Source: Gracilaria domingensis | Taxonomy: Eukaryota; Rhodophyta; Florideophyceae; Gracilariales; Gracilariaceae | NCBI GenBank assembly: GCA_022539475.1 | Contig: VCMS01000180.1 | Span: forward strand, 1-64,000 | Direction of reading: 5' to 3' | DNA length: 64,000 bases | In this document: positions 40,801-51,169 of the stretch, in pieces | How the letters are laid out: every line of letters starts with the position of its first letter | How positions within the stretch are numbered: the first letter of the stretch is position 1 | Position numbers and translations under genes: made by a program | Notes under the pieces: generated by a model | Database searches by the model: none | What the model saw: only the letters and a program-made list of their open reading frames with translations | Told to the model about the DNA's origin: nothing

Positions 40801-43800
40801 CCCTGTACCCACTCCAGCGCACCCCCCTCACCTCGGCGTGCACAACATGCCTTTTGGTCGTACCGGGCTACTGGAGGAGGATGAAAATGGCCATTACGTG
40901 ATTGCTTTCGAGGAAGAGCTTCCTCAAGAAGAGTTCTCGACGCAGGTCCCCCCAACACCTGTTAGAGAGTTGGAAGCTCAACCCGACCCCTTGCAAACAG
41001 AGCCGCGTACAACTGGCTCTGGTGAAGGACACTCTACTTCACGTGATAGTAAGCCGAAGGTTGCGTGTCCCGCTCCTGAGATCGAATACTCCCTTTTAGA
41101 TCCTGTCGCGTTTGATGGCAAAGGTCGTATACTGGATCGAAGAGACTACCCTCCTGACACGAGTCACGAAGAAGTCATCCTCAAAAGGCTTTCACACTTG
41201 CCCAGCAGGGAGCAACAGGAACTACTTCGTGTTTTACTTGACCTTGGGGTGGTCGCCTGGTCTTTGTATGATCTTCGACCTGCAGATGTACCAGTCATGC
41301 ATGAGTTCTCACTGACGACCCAGACTCCGATACACTCAAGAGTTCGTAGGCTTCCGCCGCGACATGACGAAGTCGTCAAGAAGGAACTCGGCAAAATGCT
41401 TGACGCTGGGATAATCAAACCCTGTACATCTGCATGGTCCTTTCCGATCGTCATTGCGACCAAAAAGGATGGCAAGCCAAGGTTCTGTGTAAACTACCGA
41501 GCTCTGAACCAAGTTATGAAAGCGGACAGATGGCCCTTACCTCATATTGAACAAATCTTTGATGACTTGGGCGGCTGTTCGTTCTTCACTACGCTTGACC
41601 TCTTCTCCGGATACTGGCAAATCAGAATGTCACCTCGGTGTAAGGAGATGACCACCTTCGTTTGCCGTCAAGGAACCTATCAGTTTGAGGTCATGCCCTT
41701 CGGCTTGATGAACGCCCCCTCAACATTCCAAAGAATGATGGACTCTATCCTCAACAAGTATCCGTTCGTAAGGGTCTATCTGGACGACGTGGTTATCTAT
41801 TCAAAAACCTTAGAGGATCACGTCGAGCACATCAAGTTAGTACTAAGGACAATTGCCTCCCATGGGTTGAAGCTGAAGATCTCTAAGTGCGACTTTGCCC
41901 ATCCCAAGATTGAACTGCTCGGACATGTTGTCGACCAGAGCGGAGTTGCAGTGGACGTGAAGAAAATAGAGGCCATCAAGGCGGCTCCGATCCGTAAAAC
42001 AACCACTGAACTGAAGAGCTTTCTTGGGCTTGCTGGCTACTACCGCCGGTTTATCAAGCACTTTGCCAAAACTTCGGCAGTTCTCTATGCAGGAACGTCC
42101 GGAAATCGGAAACTAGTGTTCAACAATGAGATGGTTGAAGCCTTCAAAGACCTGAAGGAGAAGCTAACCAGTCCTCCGGTGTTGGCCTTTCCCGACTTCG
42201 ACAATCCGTTTCGGGTCAAAACCGATGCTTCTTCATTTGCGTTGGGCGCCGTTCTCGCTCAGAAGAAATCTGATGGCATGTTTCACCCAATTCAGTATGC
42301 CAGCCGGACTATGACTGCAGCTGAAAGGAACTACGCGGTCTGTGAGCAGGAGGCGCTTGCTGTCATCTTCGCGTTCAAGAAATTTCGACTATATCTGCTT
42401 GGATCAAAGCCATTTCAATTGATTAGAGATCATCAGGCGCTGAAGTATGCGTTTCAGAAGAAGGATGTACATGGGCGATTGGCCAGGTGGCTCGATTTCC
42501 TAGCTGAATACGAGTTCGAGGTTGTATACCGCTCAGGGGATAAGAATTGCGCTGCTGATTATCTTTCTCGCTATTCCACGATAAGGGGGCATCATGCTCC
42601 AGAAGTGGCGACTACTGTTTCTTCCCCTACATGTGAAGCTTTCTCAGGTCTCGAACCTTATTCTGCAAATATTGGTCGATATCTGAGCGACCTTCCGGTC
42701 GATGAGCCCAACTCGAGCCTCAGAGGGGCGATCAAAAGGAATTCGAAGAAGTTTATGGTATGGAATGGGCAGTTGTATCGTAGAATGGGGTCCGGGTTAC
42801 GACTCCTTCCTAACGTCAATGAAAGGCATAAACTCTTGAAAACATTTCATGACGATGTGGGACACTGGGATGTCACGGCGACCAGAAGGCACGTCATTGA
42901 TCGATTCTGGTGGCCCAATATTCACTCTGATGTCACAACCTACGTCATGAGTTGTGATGGCTGCCAGTTCATGGGATCTTTTCTTGCTTACCGAGCGGGG
43001 CAACGAGCCCCGCTGACGGATATCTTCCACACGTTTTCAATTGATTTCGCTGGACCCCTCAGGGTGACGAGGAACGGAAACCGATTCTTGCTCATTGGGG
43101 TCGAGCACCTCACGGGATGGCCGATCGCAGTGGCAACTCGAACATCTACTGCAGTCGACGTAGTCAACTTTATTAGAAGGGAGATCGTCACACCCTTCGG
43201 CTACCCCCGCACGATTGTCTCCGATAACGCTACCTCCTTTCTCGCGTCAAGTGTCCAAGCTTATCTAGTGCGTCCTGATATCACCCTCAAACCGGTGCTC
43301 GCATATGCACCTATGTCTAATGGACGCGCAGAAAGAATGGTAGGGACGATCAAGAGGGCGATCGCGAAAACGATTCATGATCAGAACTCTGATTGGGATG
43401 AAGTACTCCCGGAGGTTCTCTATGGTTATCGCACTCGACAAATGGCCGAAGGATATTCTCCATTTCAGCTCATGTATGGAGTACGGCCCCGAATGCATCC
43501 ATCGGATCCTCCTTCCCTGGTAGCCACGCCGTCACTTGGTCATCGTGAAGTGGAACTACAAGCCTCCACTCTTGGGAGGGCCACAAGGGTATTGCAGCAG
43601 CCTCACCGTCAAGACGATGAGCGTCGTGGACATCGGTTCGCTGTTGGAGACCAGGTACTGGTAATGCGTGGTGAAGCCCTTAATCCTTCGGTGAAATGGC
43701 CATCATTCAAATCAAGGTTCTATGGACCATGCCACGTCGTTCGAGCTAATCATCCTCGGTACATATTGGTTTCTCCACACCGACGTATGTCGAGAAGGGG

Positions 43801-43900
43801 CATTCATGCGAGACGCTTAAGACCTTACCGTCCTAGACCAAAGCATATGATCCCGAGAACAGTACGATATGAAAGAAATAATCAGCCCGAAGCGGCATGA
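37862..43900 (+). CDS. Ty3/Gypsy gag-pol polyprotein
   Basis: One open frame of 2012 codons. Gag is at about 1-220. Two CCHC zinc knuckles at about 226-262 (CSYCSQPGHFAARC, CGNCGKLGHSTATC) bind RNA. The protease is near 460 (ALLDSGAIPNLMS). A long acidic spacer holds a duplicated unrecognised domain at about 722-800 and 940-1020. Reverse transcriptase is at about 1160-1350 (TLDLFSGYWQIRMS, PFGLMNAPSTFQRMMD, VYLDDVVIYS). RNase H is from about 1450 (KTDASSFALGAVLAQ). Integrase is at about 1650-1830 (HHCC zinc finger with CDGCQ, SIDFAGP, IVSDNATSF, NGRAERMVGTIKRA). There is no chromodomain at the C terminus. The domain order PR-RT-RH-IN defines Ty3/Gypsy. The exact start is not settled. It looks whole. 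Confidence 0.9.
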   Translation: MISFDGSAVDVRKFLFYFENVATPNEENSVRAMKLLGYLEGEAFDFYYDNYAVDGSLSNEAKDYQTVKLALIERFGAIEEPAERIRRAVSARLDYVDLLGSLKKMDSFFDQAGFNSKAKFGLLRNAVMEFADLAQFVIFRGADDYESLKSLVKDFVGGKKALGSYGTLNAFPPAKHILQRSKEPARTSPLESKVDQLADQMAQLHLLVKKTQSAATATGRQDTEKVCSYCSQPGHFAARCELNPHRGTRCGNCGKLGHSTATCWRKNNTDVVRKVAFEDVKSEPEKEKFLSEKRGSHNTGENQVSVVIADPSDDEDPVTTAKRDAGGEPLPKQPRTGPLSGISPVMFPESHTTRTASQQAKNPPKKSTRPRKGTGKKSKGKSRRVKIQEHVGKYNIYEELARAPSGITFGQLVRGDADEAKKDIRRILSGGFSSRLVSYAHTHSLPQTLKVVNVTVYGTSSQALLDSGAIPNLMSIALCNRLSLEMKPSSRRIVVADGTKSLVRGSLHDVPLEFGSLRVPLDFLVVEKPPFNVIVGCPALESLQACLDLGTQQVSMQFDGASVVLPLDYHRPTVVFDEEDEHTDSEDFTSASESFFSESSESDDEGYAITFSKDKVDTSVYALNTMNEEQDSLQPLEEESTNGLKDIGATSLGQETSSLADPHDLEGGMRQLNVNDVEPEPAITTPHAPGEANREFENNEESEEGADDNDSEGSPSDGGHERDLVVPVRDDVVLLRAEDVRRHPDYLIFRVYCRYPQLPDREQLHPHISELPYGEMGVLELDNSSEPVVRFGVGWPIPASADEEPLAVPSQSEAHEDHVVVISLDNRNNEADNQLSGLAEPNDDQRRSVYHTPNPSSFQSSTTDTSLQPPDPPLLSSDNDRGAEERNSGRDDEEDEDCVEVEEVHEAEVEVEEEVVNNGNEDDHEEDEDGSSPEEVELSGTPLYRDPVLTIPITDEVTLLPPEEGELISDFLLVRVQIRYPVPTPAHPPHLGVHNMPFGRTGLLEEDENGHYVIAFEEELPQEEFSTQVPPTPVRELEAQPDPLQTEPRTTGSGEGHSTSRDSKPKVACPAPEIEYSLLDPVAFDGKGRILDRRDYPPDTSHEEVILKRLSHLPSREQQELLRVLLDLGVVAWSLYDLRPADVPVMHEFSLTTQTPIHSRVRRLPPRHDEVVKKELGKMLDAGIIKPCTSAWSFPIVIATKKDGKPRFCVNYRALNQVMKADRWPLPHIEQIFDDLGGCSFFTTLDLFSGYWQIRMSPRCKEMTTFVCRQGTYQFEVMPFGLMNAPSTFQRMMDSILNKYPFVRVYLDDVVIYSKTLEDHVEHIKLVLRTIASHGLKLKISKCDFAHPKIELLGHVVDQSGVAVDVKKIEAIKAAPIRKTTTELKSFLGLAGYYRRFIKHFAKTSAVLYAGTSGNRKLVFNNEMVEAFKDLKEKLTSPPVLAFPDFDNPFRVKTDASSFALGAVLAQKKSDGMFHPIQYASRTMTAAERNYAVCEQEALAVIFAFKKFRLYLLGSKPFQLIRDHQALKYAFQKKDVHGRLARWLDFLAEYEFEVVYRSGDKNCAADYLSRYSTIRGHHAPEVATTVSSPTCEAFSGLEPYSANIGRYLSDLPVDEPNSSLRGAIKRNSKKFMVWNGQLYRRMGSGLRLLPNVNERHKLLKTFHDDVGHWDVTATRRHVIDRFWWPNIHSDVTTYVMSCDGCQFMGSFLAYRAGQRAPLTDIFHTFSIDFAGPLRVTRNGNRFLLIGVEHLTGWPIAVATRTSTAVDVVNFIRREIVTPFGYPRTIVSDNATSFLASSVQAYLVRPDITLKPVLAYAPMSNGRAERMVGTIKRAIAKTIHDQNSDWDEVLPEVLYGYRTRQMAEGYSPFQLMYGVRPRMHPSDPPSLVATPSLGHREVELQASTLGRATRVLQQPHRQDDERRGHRFAVGDQVLVMRGEALNPSVKWPSFKSRFYGPCHVVRANHPRYILVSPHRRMSRRGIHARRLRPYRPRPKHMIPRTVRYERNNQPEAA

Positions 43901-43906
43901 CCGGTC

Positions 43907-44857
43907 GTGGTACAAGGAGGACCAAATCCAACCAGACCCCCTGCTGACTATCTGAGGATAATTGTGGCTGGATGGAGACTTTCCGAATGGCTTTCCCCTG
44001 TCAGCACGAGTACGAACGATCTACAGAAGGTGGCATGGAACCTATTACATGTTTACCTTGGGACTTTCAAACGACATGGACCCTACATAACCGAGGGTCT
44101 TCTTACTAAGCTGGTCTCATTGACAGGAAGGGTGAACCCTTTCATTATACCGCTTGTGGGTCAGCAGTTTGTCTTTTACTACTATCACTTTGCGGTGGCT
44201 CGCTATGGACATCTTCCCCCGCAGAGAACTTACCGAGTGGAGGTGTCAAGCTTCCTGCAGCGGATTGAAGCTGGAGAGGCTTTCGAGATCGATCTGGCAT
44301 ATGACCAAGATCGCGGTGACGTACCTCCTCCGCTCCAGATTGAAGAAACCACCCCAGTAACGCCGGCTCTTCTTGCAATGCCGATAATTGTTGACTACGA
44401 AGTCTACAACCAGGACGTGAACTACTTGGAGATGGAAATCGGTGGGCGTACACTTGAGAACTGGCTCTCCCCACTAGAATGTGAGGACTGGGAGAAGCAT
44501 TGTATTGTTTGGAATTGCTTTCATCTCTGCTTGAGTATTCATCTCGTATACGGTCAGTATTTTACACAGTATGCCCATGTGATGCTTGGCAGATTGGCTA
44601 GAAGGCTCCATCCGCAGATGAACCGACTAGGCGCTGATGCAACGATCTTCTTTATATATCACTATGTCATTGGAAAGTATGGACATCTTCCAGCTGCTGC
44701 GACGCACGAAGAGCAGGTGGAAGACTACATTCGTCGTATTGAAAATCATGAAGAGTTCCTCATTGACTTTGAACCAGATCCTGAGTATCCAGAACCTCCA
44801 CACTCTTTCAAGTATACTACCGAAGAGATTTCGCGGGACGGACCCTTGGAACATTGA
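43907..44857 (+). CDS. Additional ORF of the Gypsy element with a duplicated unknown domain
   Basis: A frame of about 316 codons begins a few bases after gag-pol. It comprises two copies of a domain of about 110 residues: the first opens WRLSEWLSPVST, the second LENWLSPLECED. Both share a central YYYHFAVARYGHLPP / FIYHYVIGKYGHLPA block and end in RIE..E.F.ID. There is no signal peptide or membrane segment, so although it stands where envelope genes sit it does not look like an envelope. I recognise no family. How it is expressed is unknown. Confidence 0.65.
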   Translation: MVQGGPNPTRPPADYLRIIVAGWRLSEWLSPVSTSTNDLQKVAWNLLHVYLGTFKRHGPYITEGLLTKLVSLTGRVNPFIIPLVGQQFVFYYYHFAVARYGHLPPQRTYRVEVSSFLQRIEAGEAFEIDLAYDQDRGDVPPPLQIEETTPVTPALLAMPIIVDYEVYNQDVNYLEMEIGGRTLENWLSPLECEDWEKHCIVWNCFHLCLSIHLVYGQYFTQYAHVMLGRLARRLHPQMNRLGADATIFFIYHYVIGKYGHLPAAATHEEQVEDYIRRIENHEEFLIDFEPDPEYPEPPHSFKYTTEEISRDGPLEH

Positions 44858-45061
44858 TCAAAACCGTAAGTTCATGGTCGCCCAGGCGTAGCGACCGCCG
44901 AGTTGGGGAGTGTGTGGAGGCGGATGCAGGGGAGTGTCCCGCCACCCCAGGGACACTCCCAAACAATTTTTTTTCTATATCTCCGACACCTTCCACCCCT
45001 GGACTGCGCCGTCACTCCCGCCGTCTTCGCCCACCGCTGCGCGCCGTGCGCTGCGACGCGG

Positions 45062-45464
45062 CGGCAAGGATGATGAGGTTTCGCGCCGCGCGCCGCGGCG
45101 CGCCCCCGACGGAGATGAAGCAGTCGCGCGCCGCTCGCAGTGGCGCGCCTGAAGAGGAGGATAATGAGGTTGCGCGTCGCGCGCCGCTGGCTGCGGCGCG
45201 CCCGCCGCTAAGCAGGTTTTGGAAGCTCGCGCGTCGCACGTTGCGGCGCGCCAGCTGCAGGGTAGGAAAAGGAACGTGCGCGCAGCACCTGACGCTGGAG
45301 GACAGTGAGTGGAGCGCTCTCTTCGGGGAGCTCAGAAAGTTGTGGCGCGCTCTGTCGCGCGCGTCGCAACACATACGACCAGGGGATACAAATCAATTTA
45401 ATCGAGAAGCAGGAGTTCTGTGACAAAGAGGCAATCGAAGATACGAGAAAGGGATATCAATCAG
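45062..45464 (+). repeat. Right LTR, first part
   Basis: It matches 35942-36344 and ends at TCAG where the Plavaka-like transposon begins. The real LTR start may be at 44911 or 44935, after purine-rich stretches (TTGGGGAG, GCAGGGGAG). Confidence 0.7.
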
Positions 45465-45600
45465 CGTCTGTCTCTTGCAGATGCTAGTTTTTGGCGAGGG
45501 TCGTCCAGAAAGTGGCAAGGGTCGTCCAGTAAATTTTTTGAAAAAATATCGAGATCAATTATTTCAAAATTTGAAGATAATTGCTTGGGTCGTCCAGAAT
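45465..45600. repeat. Terminal inverted repeat and subterminal repeats of copy 2
   Basis: GGGTCGTCCAG occurs three times, near 45498, 45520 and 45587, matching the three motifs in copy 1. Confidence 0.75.
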
Positions 45601-45962
45601 CGCTGTGCAGTAAATACTGGTGGGTTTTCCACTCGTGCTAGTTCTTTAGTCGAGGGCTACCTGAACGGTATTTCGCGAAGTCTAGGTTCAGTTTCCATTA
45701 AGGTGCACATTACACGATACCTTCTGCGGAATAATACCCTGCAACGCATGGAATACTGTTGCTAGTACAGATGATGTCCATTATGAAATCATACCGTTTT
45801 ATTCGTATCTATTCTTCTATCGACCGTTTTTGCTAACCACTACTTTGCTATATTACATATACCATTTCCCCATGATGAAGCGGATGTAGGCGCAATCTGC
45901 GGCAGATGCCGCAGAGGGCACCTCCACCGAAGTGCAGTATCGGTAGAACACATACGCACTCC

Positions 45963-46048
45963 GAGAGGATGAGGCGCGAAGCGCCTCATCCTCTCCGTTC
46001 CTCATGTAGGGAACCATGCCCAGATGCATGGTTCCCTACTTGAGGAAC
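45963..46048. repeat. Conserved hairpin pair
   Basis: 15-bp perfect arms at 45963-45977 and 45981-45995; 23-bp arms at 45997-46019 and 46026-46048 with about one mismatch. These are the same hairpins as at 8989-9065 in copy 1. Confidence 0.85.
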
Positions 46049-46461
46049 CTGCACCTGAAACTCGTGAGCTACGTCCGCATCAAAATTCGTTTACCTCTAT
46101 ACGCAAGCAGAAAGTATCCATAAGTTAGTCAAAGATCCGTTGGATACATTTGAAATGCGATGGAACGTACCATTGATAAAACAAAACAGAAACATTGCGC
46201 TAGATAAGTCGAGGGACCTAGTAACTCGCAAAAGGAAGAAGAAGAAGGAAAGGGATCGGTTAGATTACCAGCCCACCATCATCGTAAAGCGCAAAAGGTG
46301 TCGAAGCGAGAACTCACAAGCAAGGGCACCAAGAATGCCCATGCAGCAAACATACCGCAAGATGCGATAAACGAAAGAGCAGCCTATGTCCCAACCAAGT
46401 ACCAGAATCGTCTATCCCGAACAGTCAGAGATCCAAGATCGCCAAGGAACCAACTTGTTTT

Positions 46462-46545
46462 GTTGCGCTTTAGGCTCTAGCTTCTCGCGTCTTGCGCTAC
46501 TTTTGAAAAGTAGCGCAAGAGGCAAAACTAGAGCCTATGGCGCAA
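46462..46545. repeat. Long inverted repeat specific to copy 2
   Basis: Outer arms TTGCGCTTTAGGCTCTAG and CTAGAGCCTATGGCGCAA surround an inner perfect palindrome CTTGCGCTACTTTT-GAAAAGTAGCGCAAG (46491-46519). It lies where copy 1 has its additional tandem repeat units. Confidence 0.75.
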
Positions 46546-46800
46546 CGAAATGAACCATTCGTCGCGTACTTACAGTCGTCGCTTTGGGTTACCAGGTTCC
46601 CGTTTTCACCCTTCAACTCGTTCTATATATTGAGCAAATAGAAGAAGTTGGGGGTGATTAGCTTATTTCCTGCCGTTTGCATGTCGCAGAGCGCGAAGAA
46701 ACGTGGTGAGGATTGGTTAGTTTAGAGCAAAGATACGTGGAAAGATATGGAAGAACGTACGAATAGACTGCACGGAATACATCCGTTAGATACGGATGAC

Positions 46801-46872
46801 TCCGTCCTACTTTTTTCCGCCCTCTACTTTAAGGAGCCTCCATAAAGTAGAGGGAGGAAAAAGAGGGACGGA
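46801..46872. repeat. Imperfect hairpin, equivalent of 7045-7108
   Basis: Arms of about 30 bp (TCCGTCCTACTTTTTTCCGC and its imperfect inverse) lie around a 10-base loop, at the same place relative to the transposase start as in copy 1. Confidence 0.65.
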
Positions 46873-47146
46873 GCGGAGTATAACGCAAGGATGTGGATGG
46901 CACGGATCACGACGGTAACGGAAGGTCGGACGTCGGCGGCGCAGCGGCGGCGGCGGAGGGAAGAGATTTATTTTTCTGTGCGAGATTGGACAGGTGTACA
47001 GCTTACAACGTTGGAGAACCACAGGTTTACAACCAGTGGTAGATAATACGAGAAGTACACCCTTGTGTTGAGGTCGACGTGTACCTACGTTCGTTTTTGA
47101 ACGAAAGCACGCGGTTTAAACTCAAAATATATTCTCCGTTCTCAGC

Positions 47147-49330
47147 ATGACGTCGATCTTGACTGTCGCTCGACCTCCTTCTCCCTTCGGACGACCTTTC
47201 CTTGAAGTCTTTGTCGTCGTTTTTCGTTCATTTTTTCTTCCCATGGTCTACTACTGTACACATAAGAAGCGTGGGTGCCCCTTCGTTACTCGCCGAGAAG
47301 TCCTATCTCTTCAACAGCATGTCAACCATTGCCCGTTTCGTCTGAAAGCAGCGCTGGAAGACGAAAATAGGCGGCCCATTCGGAGAAGCAAACGTCTCAA
47401 GCTTTCCGCGCACGCGGCCGCATCTTCCGAAACGGTCACTGCCCCTTGTCGCCTTCCCGAGCCTCCGGTGTCCGAGGACATCGTTGACCACACTCCGTGC
47501 GCCCCTCCCATTCCGGACACTTCGCATTGTGTTTCTCCTTCCGCGGGTCCCGCGTCATTAGAGCAAGAACACGGAAGCAGTTCCCGCCCAGTGCCTTCTG
47601 AGAAGGCCCTCGGTGATTTGCATATGGATTATCTCACGGTTTGTCTGGCTTCAGTAGCTTCCAACCTTGGTCATCGTTAGGCAGACGAGCTAATTGGGCT
47701 ACTTCGGGACCCGCGATTCTCGCAAAAGCGATTCAACGAGACCATAACAAGTTCCAAGCGCTGTACAGAACTGAAGAAGGCCATTTTCGAACGATACGCC
47801 TCAAAGGACGGTTTCAATCGAAGAACTGTCTCTCCAGAAGGATGTACGTTCCGCGCCACCCTCTACACGAGAGACCCCGTTCAGACACTTGTGAAACAGC
47901 TCCAGTTGGCTAACAACGAAAACACATTCTTCCACCCTATACCTCAGACCCACTCCACGAAAATATCTCACCCCATGTCCGGCTCTCTCGCAAGAGACGC
48001 CACCTCAAAACTTAAGGAAATGGTCATGGGCTCTTTGGATAGTAGAATAGTGTGGTACTCCCAAGAAATAAGTTACAGTGAATCTTTCGTAGGTCTTCTG
48101 CAGGTATACGCCGATAAGTCTTCAACAACTCTAAAGCAAACATCATTTACCGCCTATCCTCTTCAGCTCATATTTCCCAACTTCTCCGACGAGCTACGCC
48201 GTAAGTGCATCCGTGATGACCTCACAGTAGTGGCATACTTCCCTACCACACTGATCGAGGTTTCCGTATCTGAAGCAGACGCAATGCCATTCGTTTCTAG
48301 CAAGTCTCTACGCGAGTCCAGGATGCAAATCCTTCAAGAATCTCTTCGTCAAGTCCTGGAGCCCATTCTAAATCTCACGCAGAAAGTTTTCAGTTCATCA
48401 ACGAAGACAAACTAAGTCGAGTGTGCCATCCTCTGCAAGTTGTCGTGCGGATACTTTTGAGGCTAAAGACATTCTGTTAACTCTTCACGGGACCAAAACG
48501 GAGAGCTCCTGTCATAGATTCGAGGCCCCTCCCTCATCTTTATGAAGTAGTATTCTTACTTCAATCACTGGACCCTCTCAAGACCAAACCAAAAGCGTTA
48601 GAGATACATACTCAGTTATTCTAGAATATGCAAAGAAAGACGAGGCAGGAAGAAGTATATGTCTTGCGAGGGAGAGTATATCTCAGGCGGTACTCTCAAG
48701 CGTTCTGATTACATATCTCTTATTCCGTCGTTCATCGAAACCCCCTTGACGGTAGGATTGATCCAGAGTTTGTTTCTATGCAGTCTGTTGGGAACAAGGA
48801 GAGCTCTCTTCGAACAGTTACGCAACTTGCATCCAGACAAATTGAAGCTGATTAATACTCCAGAAATCGAAAACCTCTAGTCAGAGACGCTACTCACTGC
48901 AATAGAATCATCCACGTCACGTTTATTTCGAACGATACGTACTCAAATCAGCAACTTTACAAACACAAATCTATCCCCAATGCAATGCAACTTTTTTGCC
49001 AAAGGTTTACATATAGATTTGTCCACGTCGAAGAAAGGCAGGTCACTGAATGGAACCTTCACAAAGGCAGATCTCCTTTGAATGATGGAGGCCAAAGCAT
49101 ACAAAAACCTTGACATGGTTTTCCTTTCGTAAAGGAATTCTTTGAAATCTGATAGGGAGCGCAGGACAGGGCTTCAATCAAAACAGTTTTCTCTCAGTAC
49201 TCGGGCGTCGCTTGGACTAGTTATAGGTGCAATCGTGGCGCATGATGTAATGAAAACTCTATTTCGTCCCTTCGGTGGCAGATTGAAGCCTTTAACGCTC
49301 CTCGACAAAGTCGTGGGCAGGAATTCATAG
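47147..49330 (+). pseudogene. Plavaka-like transposase remnant, copy 2
   Basis: The ATG at 47147, or MVYYCTHKKRGCPF slightly later, opens the same N terminus and C2H2 finger as copy 1. An in-frame stop follows at about 47680 (after ASNLGHR). Homology then resumes in frames at 47700-47890 and 47891-48415, including the stretch in which copy 1 has lost a base near 5950. From about 48420 to 49330 similarity to copy 1 is patchy and full of indels, and the C-terminal third is not recognisable. This copy cannot encode a full transposase. Confidence 0.75.
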
Positions 49331-50489
49331 CTCTAGACCTGGGAGTCTGAGGTTCTATCTCGACTCTCAACAGAAGAAAAACTAACACCATTGGCAGCCT
49401 TTTACGGCATCTCCGCAACACGTCGATTAATGTCTTCTCTTGTATTGTTGGTGACAGGCTTTGTTAACGGAAGGTGAAGCGATACGATTTCAAAATTGGA
49501 ACGATAATCATGTGCTACCAGCTCAAGCACACAGGGCTGAACGGTTTTCATGCCTACCATCTGTTTTGCTTTCTGCGACGACTCTCGTCGCCATTCTGTT
49601 TCATAGAGTTTTATACTGAATGAATTTAGCATATAAGAGCTGCTACAAACCCCGTTCTCTAAACCTCTGAAAATCATGTAGTAGTTAGCCTATCAGGACT
49701 CCATTTAGTTATTTATGGTGTTTCGCAGAGAGCTCGCTCTATTACCCCTATAAATCCGGTATTATATGGTCGTTGGAGGCCTTCATCGCTGTTTGTCAGA
49801 CCGTCACAACGAACAAATTAGATTCAGATATATAAATTGAACGCTAGAGCGGAAGCGCTCATGCTATTAGATAATACCTTATCTTCATCCTCGGTAGAAT
49901 TTGTATCTTCACGGGAAAAAGTGGTGGCGAGTATTTAAGTAGCTACATACTGTCGTCACTCTGTTTTTTTATGCATCTCATCCCTGCGCATTACCACTTT
50001 TGTGCGTGAGGGTGTTGGCGCGCTTCGGTGGTACGTCTCTTCGCCACTTTGATCAGTTTAAATAGTGTAGTGTGTCAGACACTACACAAATTGTAACAAG
50101 GTCGCGTATTATGTTACTGGTTGAGCATCAATTGGATGAAAAAACTAGTTGATTTATCTCTAAAAGATCTGTACTGAGCTCGCAACAAAATCGTTGCAAG
50201 GAATGCAACCGATTGTGTTTTGGGAGGTATCAAAACGCTACAGAATGGCCTCAAAAAGTTCCTTCTAGCGAAGGGTTTTGGTGGACGTAGATTTATGCGA
50301 ACAATGGTAGCGCTCTCCATTCATGCGTTTTGAAGCGCTCCTAATACTCAAGATATACTCTAATTAATGTACAGCTTTTTGCCATCCCGCCAATCCACGT
50401 AGACAGCGGTGCCAACGTGTTCGCGGGCGGGTGCATGGTAATGAGTGCAAGAAGTGTTGAGGAAGGGGTTTTGGGAGGTCTCGGCATGG
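49331..50489. other. AT-rich non-coding part of copy 2
   Basis: No gene is supported. A short palindrome GTAGTGTGTCAGACACTAC lies at about 50067-50085. Frames on the minus strand (49402-49677) show no domain. Confidence 0.4.
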
Positions 50490-51034
50490 TTCTAAAATGT
50501 GTCCAGAACGTGCCCACCGGCGTGGGGGGGATCGGTTGTGTTAGGGTGGCTACCCTAACACAACCGCACCCCCCCGTCCGCGAGCACGTTTTGGCCGGTT
50601 TTTTAAAAAATGTGCTTTTTTATGCCCTCGGGCGGGGGGGTCCGTTCGTGTTAGGGTAGGTACCCTAACACGAACGGACCCCCCCGCCCGCGGGCACGTT
50701 TTGGCCGGTTTTTTAAAAAATGTGCTTTTTTATGCCCTCGGGCGGGGGGGTCCGTTCGTGTTAGGGTACCTACCCTAACACGAACGGACGCCCCCGCCCG
50801 CGGGCACGTTTTGGCCGGTTTTTTAAAAAATGTGCTTTTTTATGCCCTCGGGCGGGGGGGTCCGTTCGTGTTAGGGTACCTACCCTAACACGAACGGACC
50901 CCCCCGCCCGCGGGCACGTTTTGGCCGATTTTTTCAAAAATGTGCGATTTCATGCCCTCGGGCGGGGGGGTCCGGTCGTGTTAGGGTACCTACCCTAACA
51001 CGACCGACCCCCCCCCCCCCGCCCGCGGGCTCGT
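50490..51034. repeat. 110-bp palindromic satellite, five units
   Basis: The sequence GTGTTAGGGT recurs exactly every 110 bp (TTAGGG at 50541, 50651, 50761, 50871, 50981). Each unit carries an inverted repeat with arms of nearly 30 bp (GGGGGGGTCCGTTCGTGTTA and its inverse), joined by a T-rich spacer (GGCCGGTTTTTTAAAAAATG). The last unit is slightly divergent, and a degenerate sixth lies at about 51110-51165. Confidence 0.9.
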
Positions 51035-51169
51035 TTTCGCCTCATTCTGGTAGCGTCCACAGACCTCCCAAAACACACACCGCACGCATATCCAGCCAAA
51101 ACGTAACGTGCCCGCGGGCAGGGTGGTTGAGTTGTGCTAGGGTAACGACCCTAACACAACTTGATCTCG

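Noticed and set aside
50490-51034. TTAGGG/CCCTAA motifs suggesting telomeric DNA
   Set aside because: They occur once per 110-bp unit as part of a palindrome, not in tandem hexamer runs.
50490-51034. CRISPR-like array
   Set aside because: Units are contiguous and almost identical with no unique spacers, and the context is eukaryotic.
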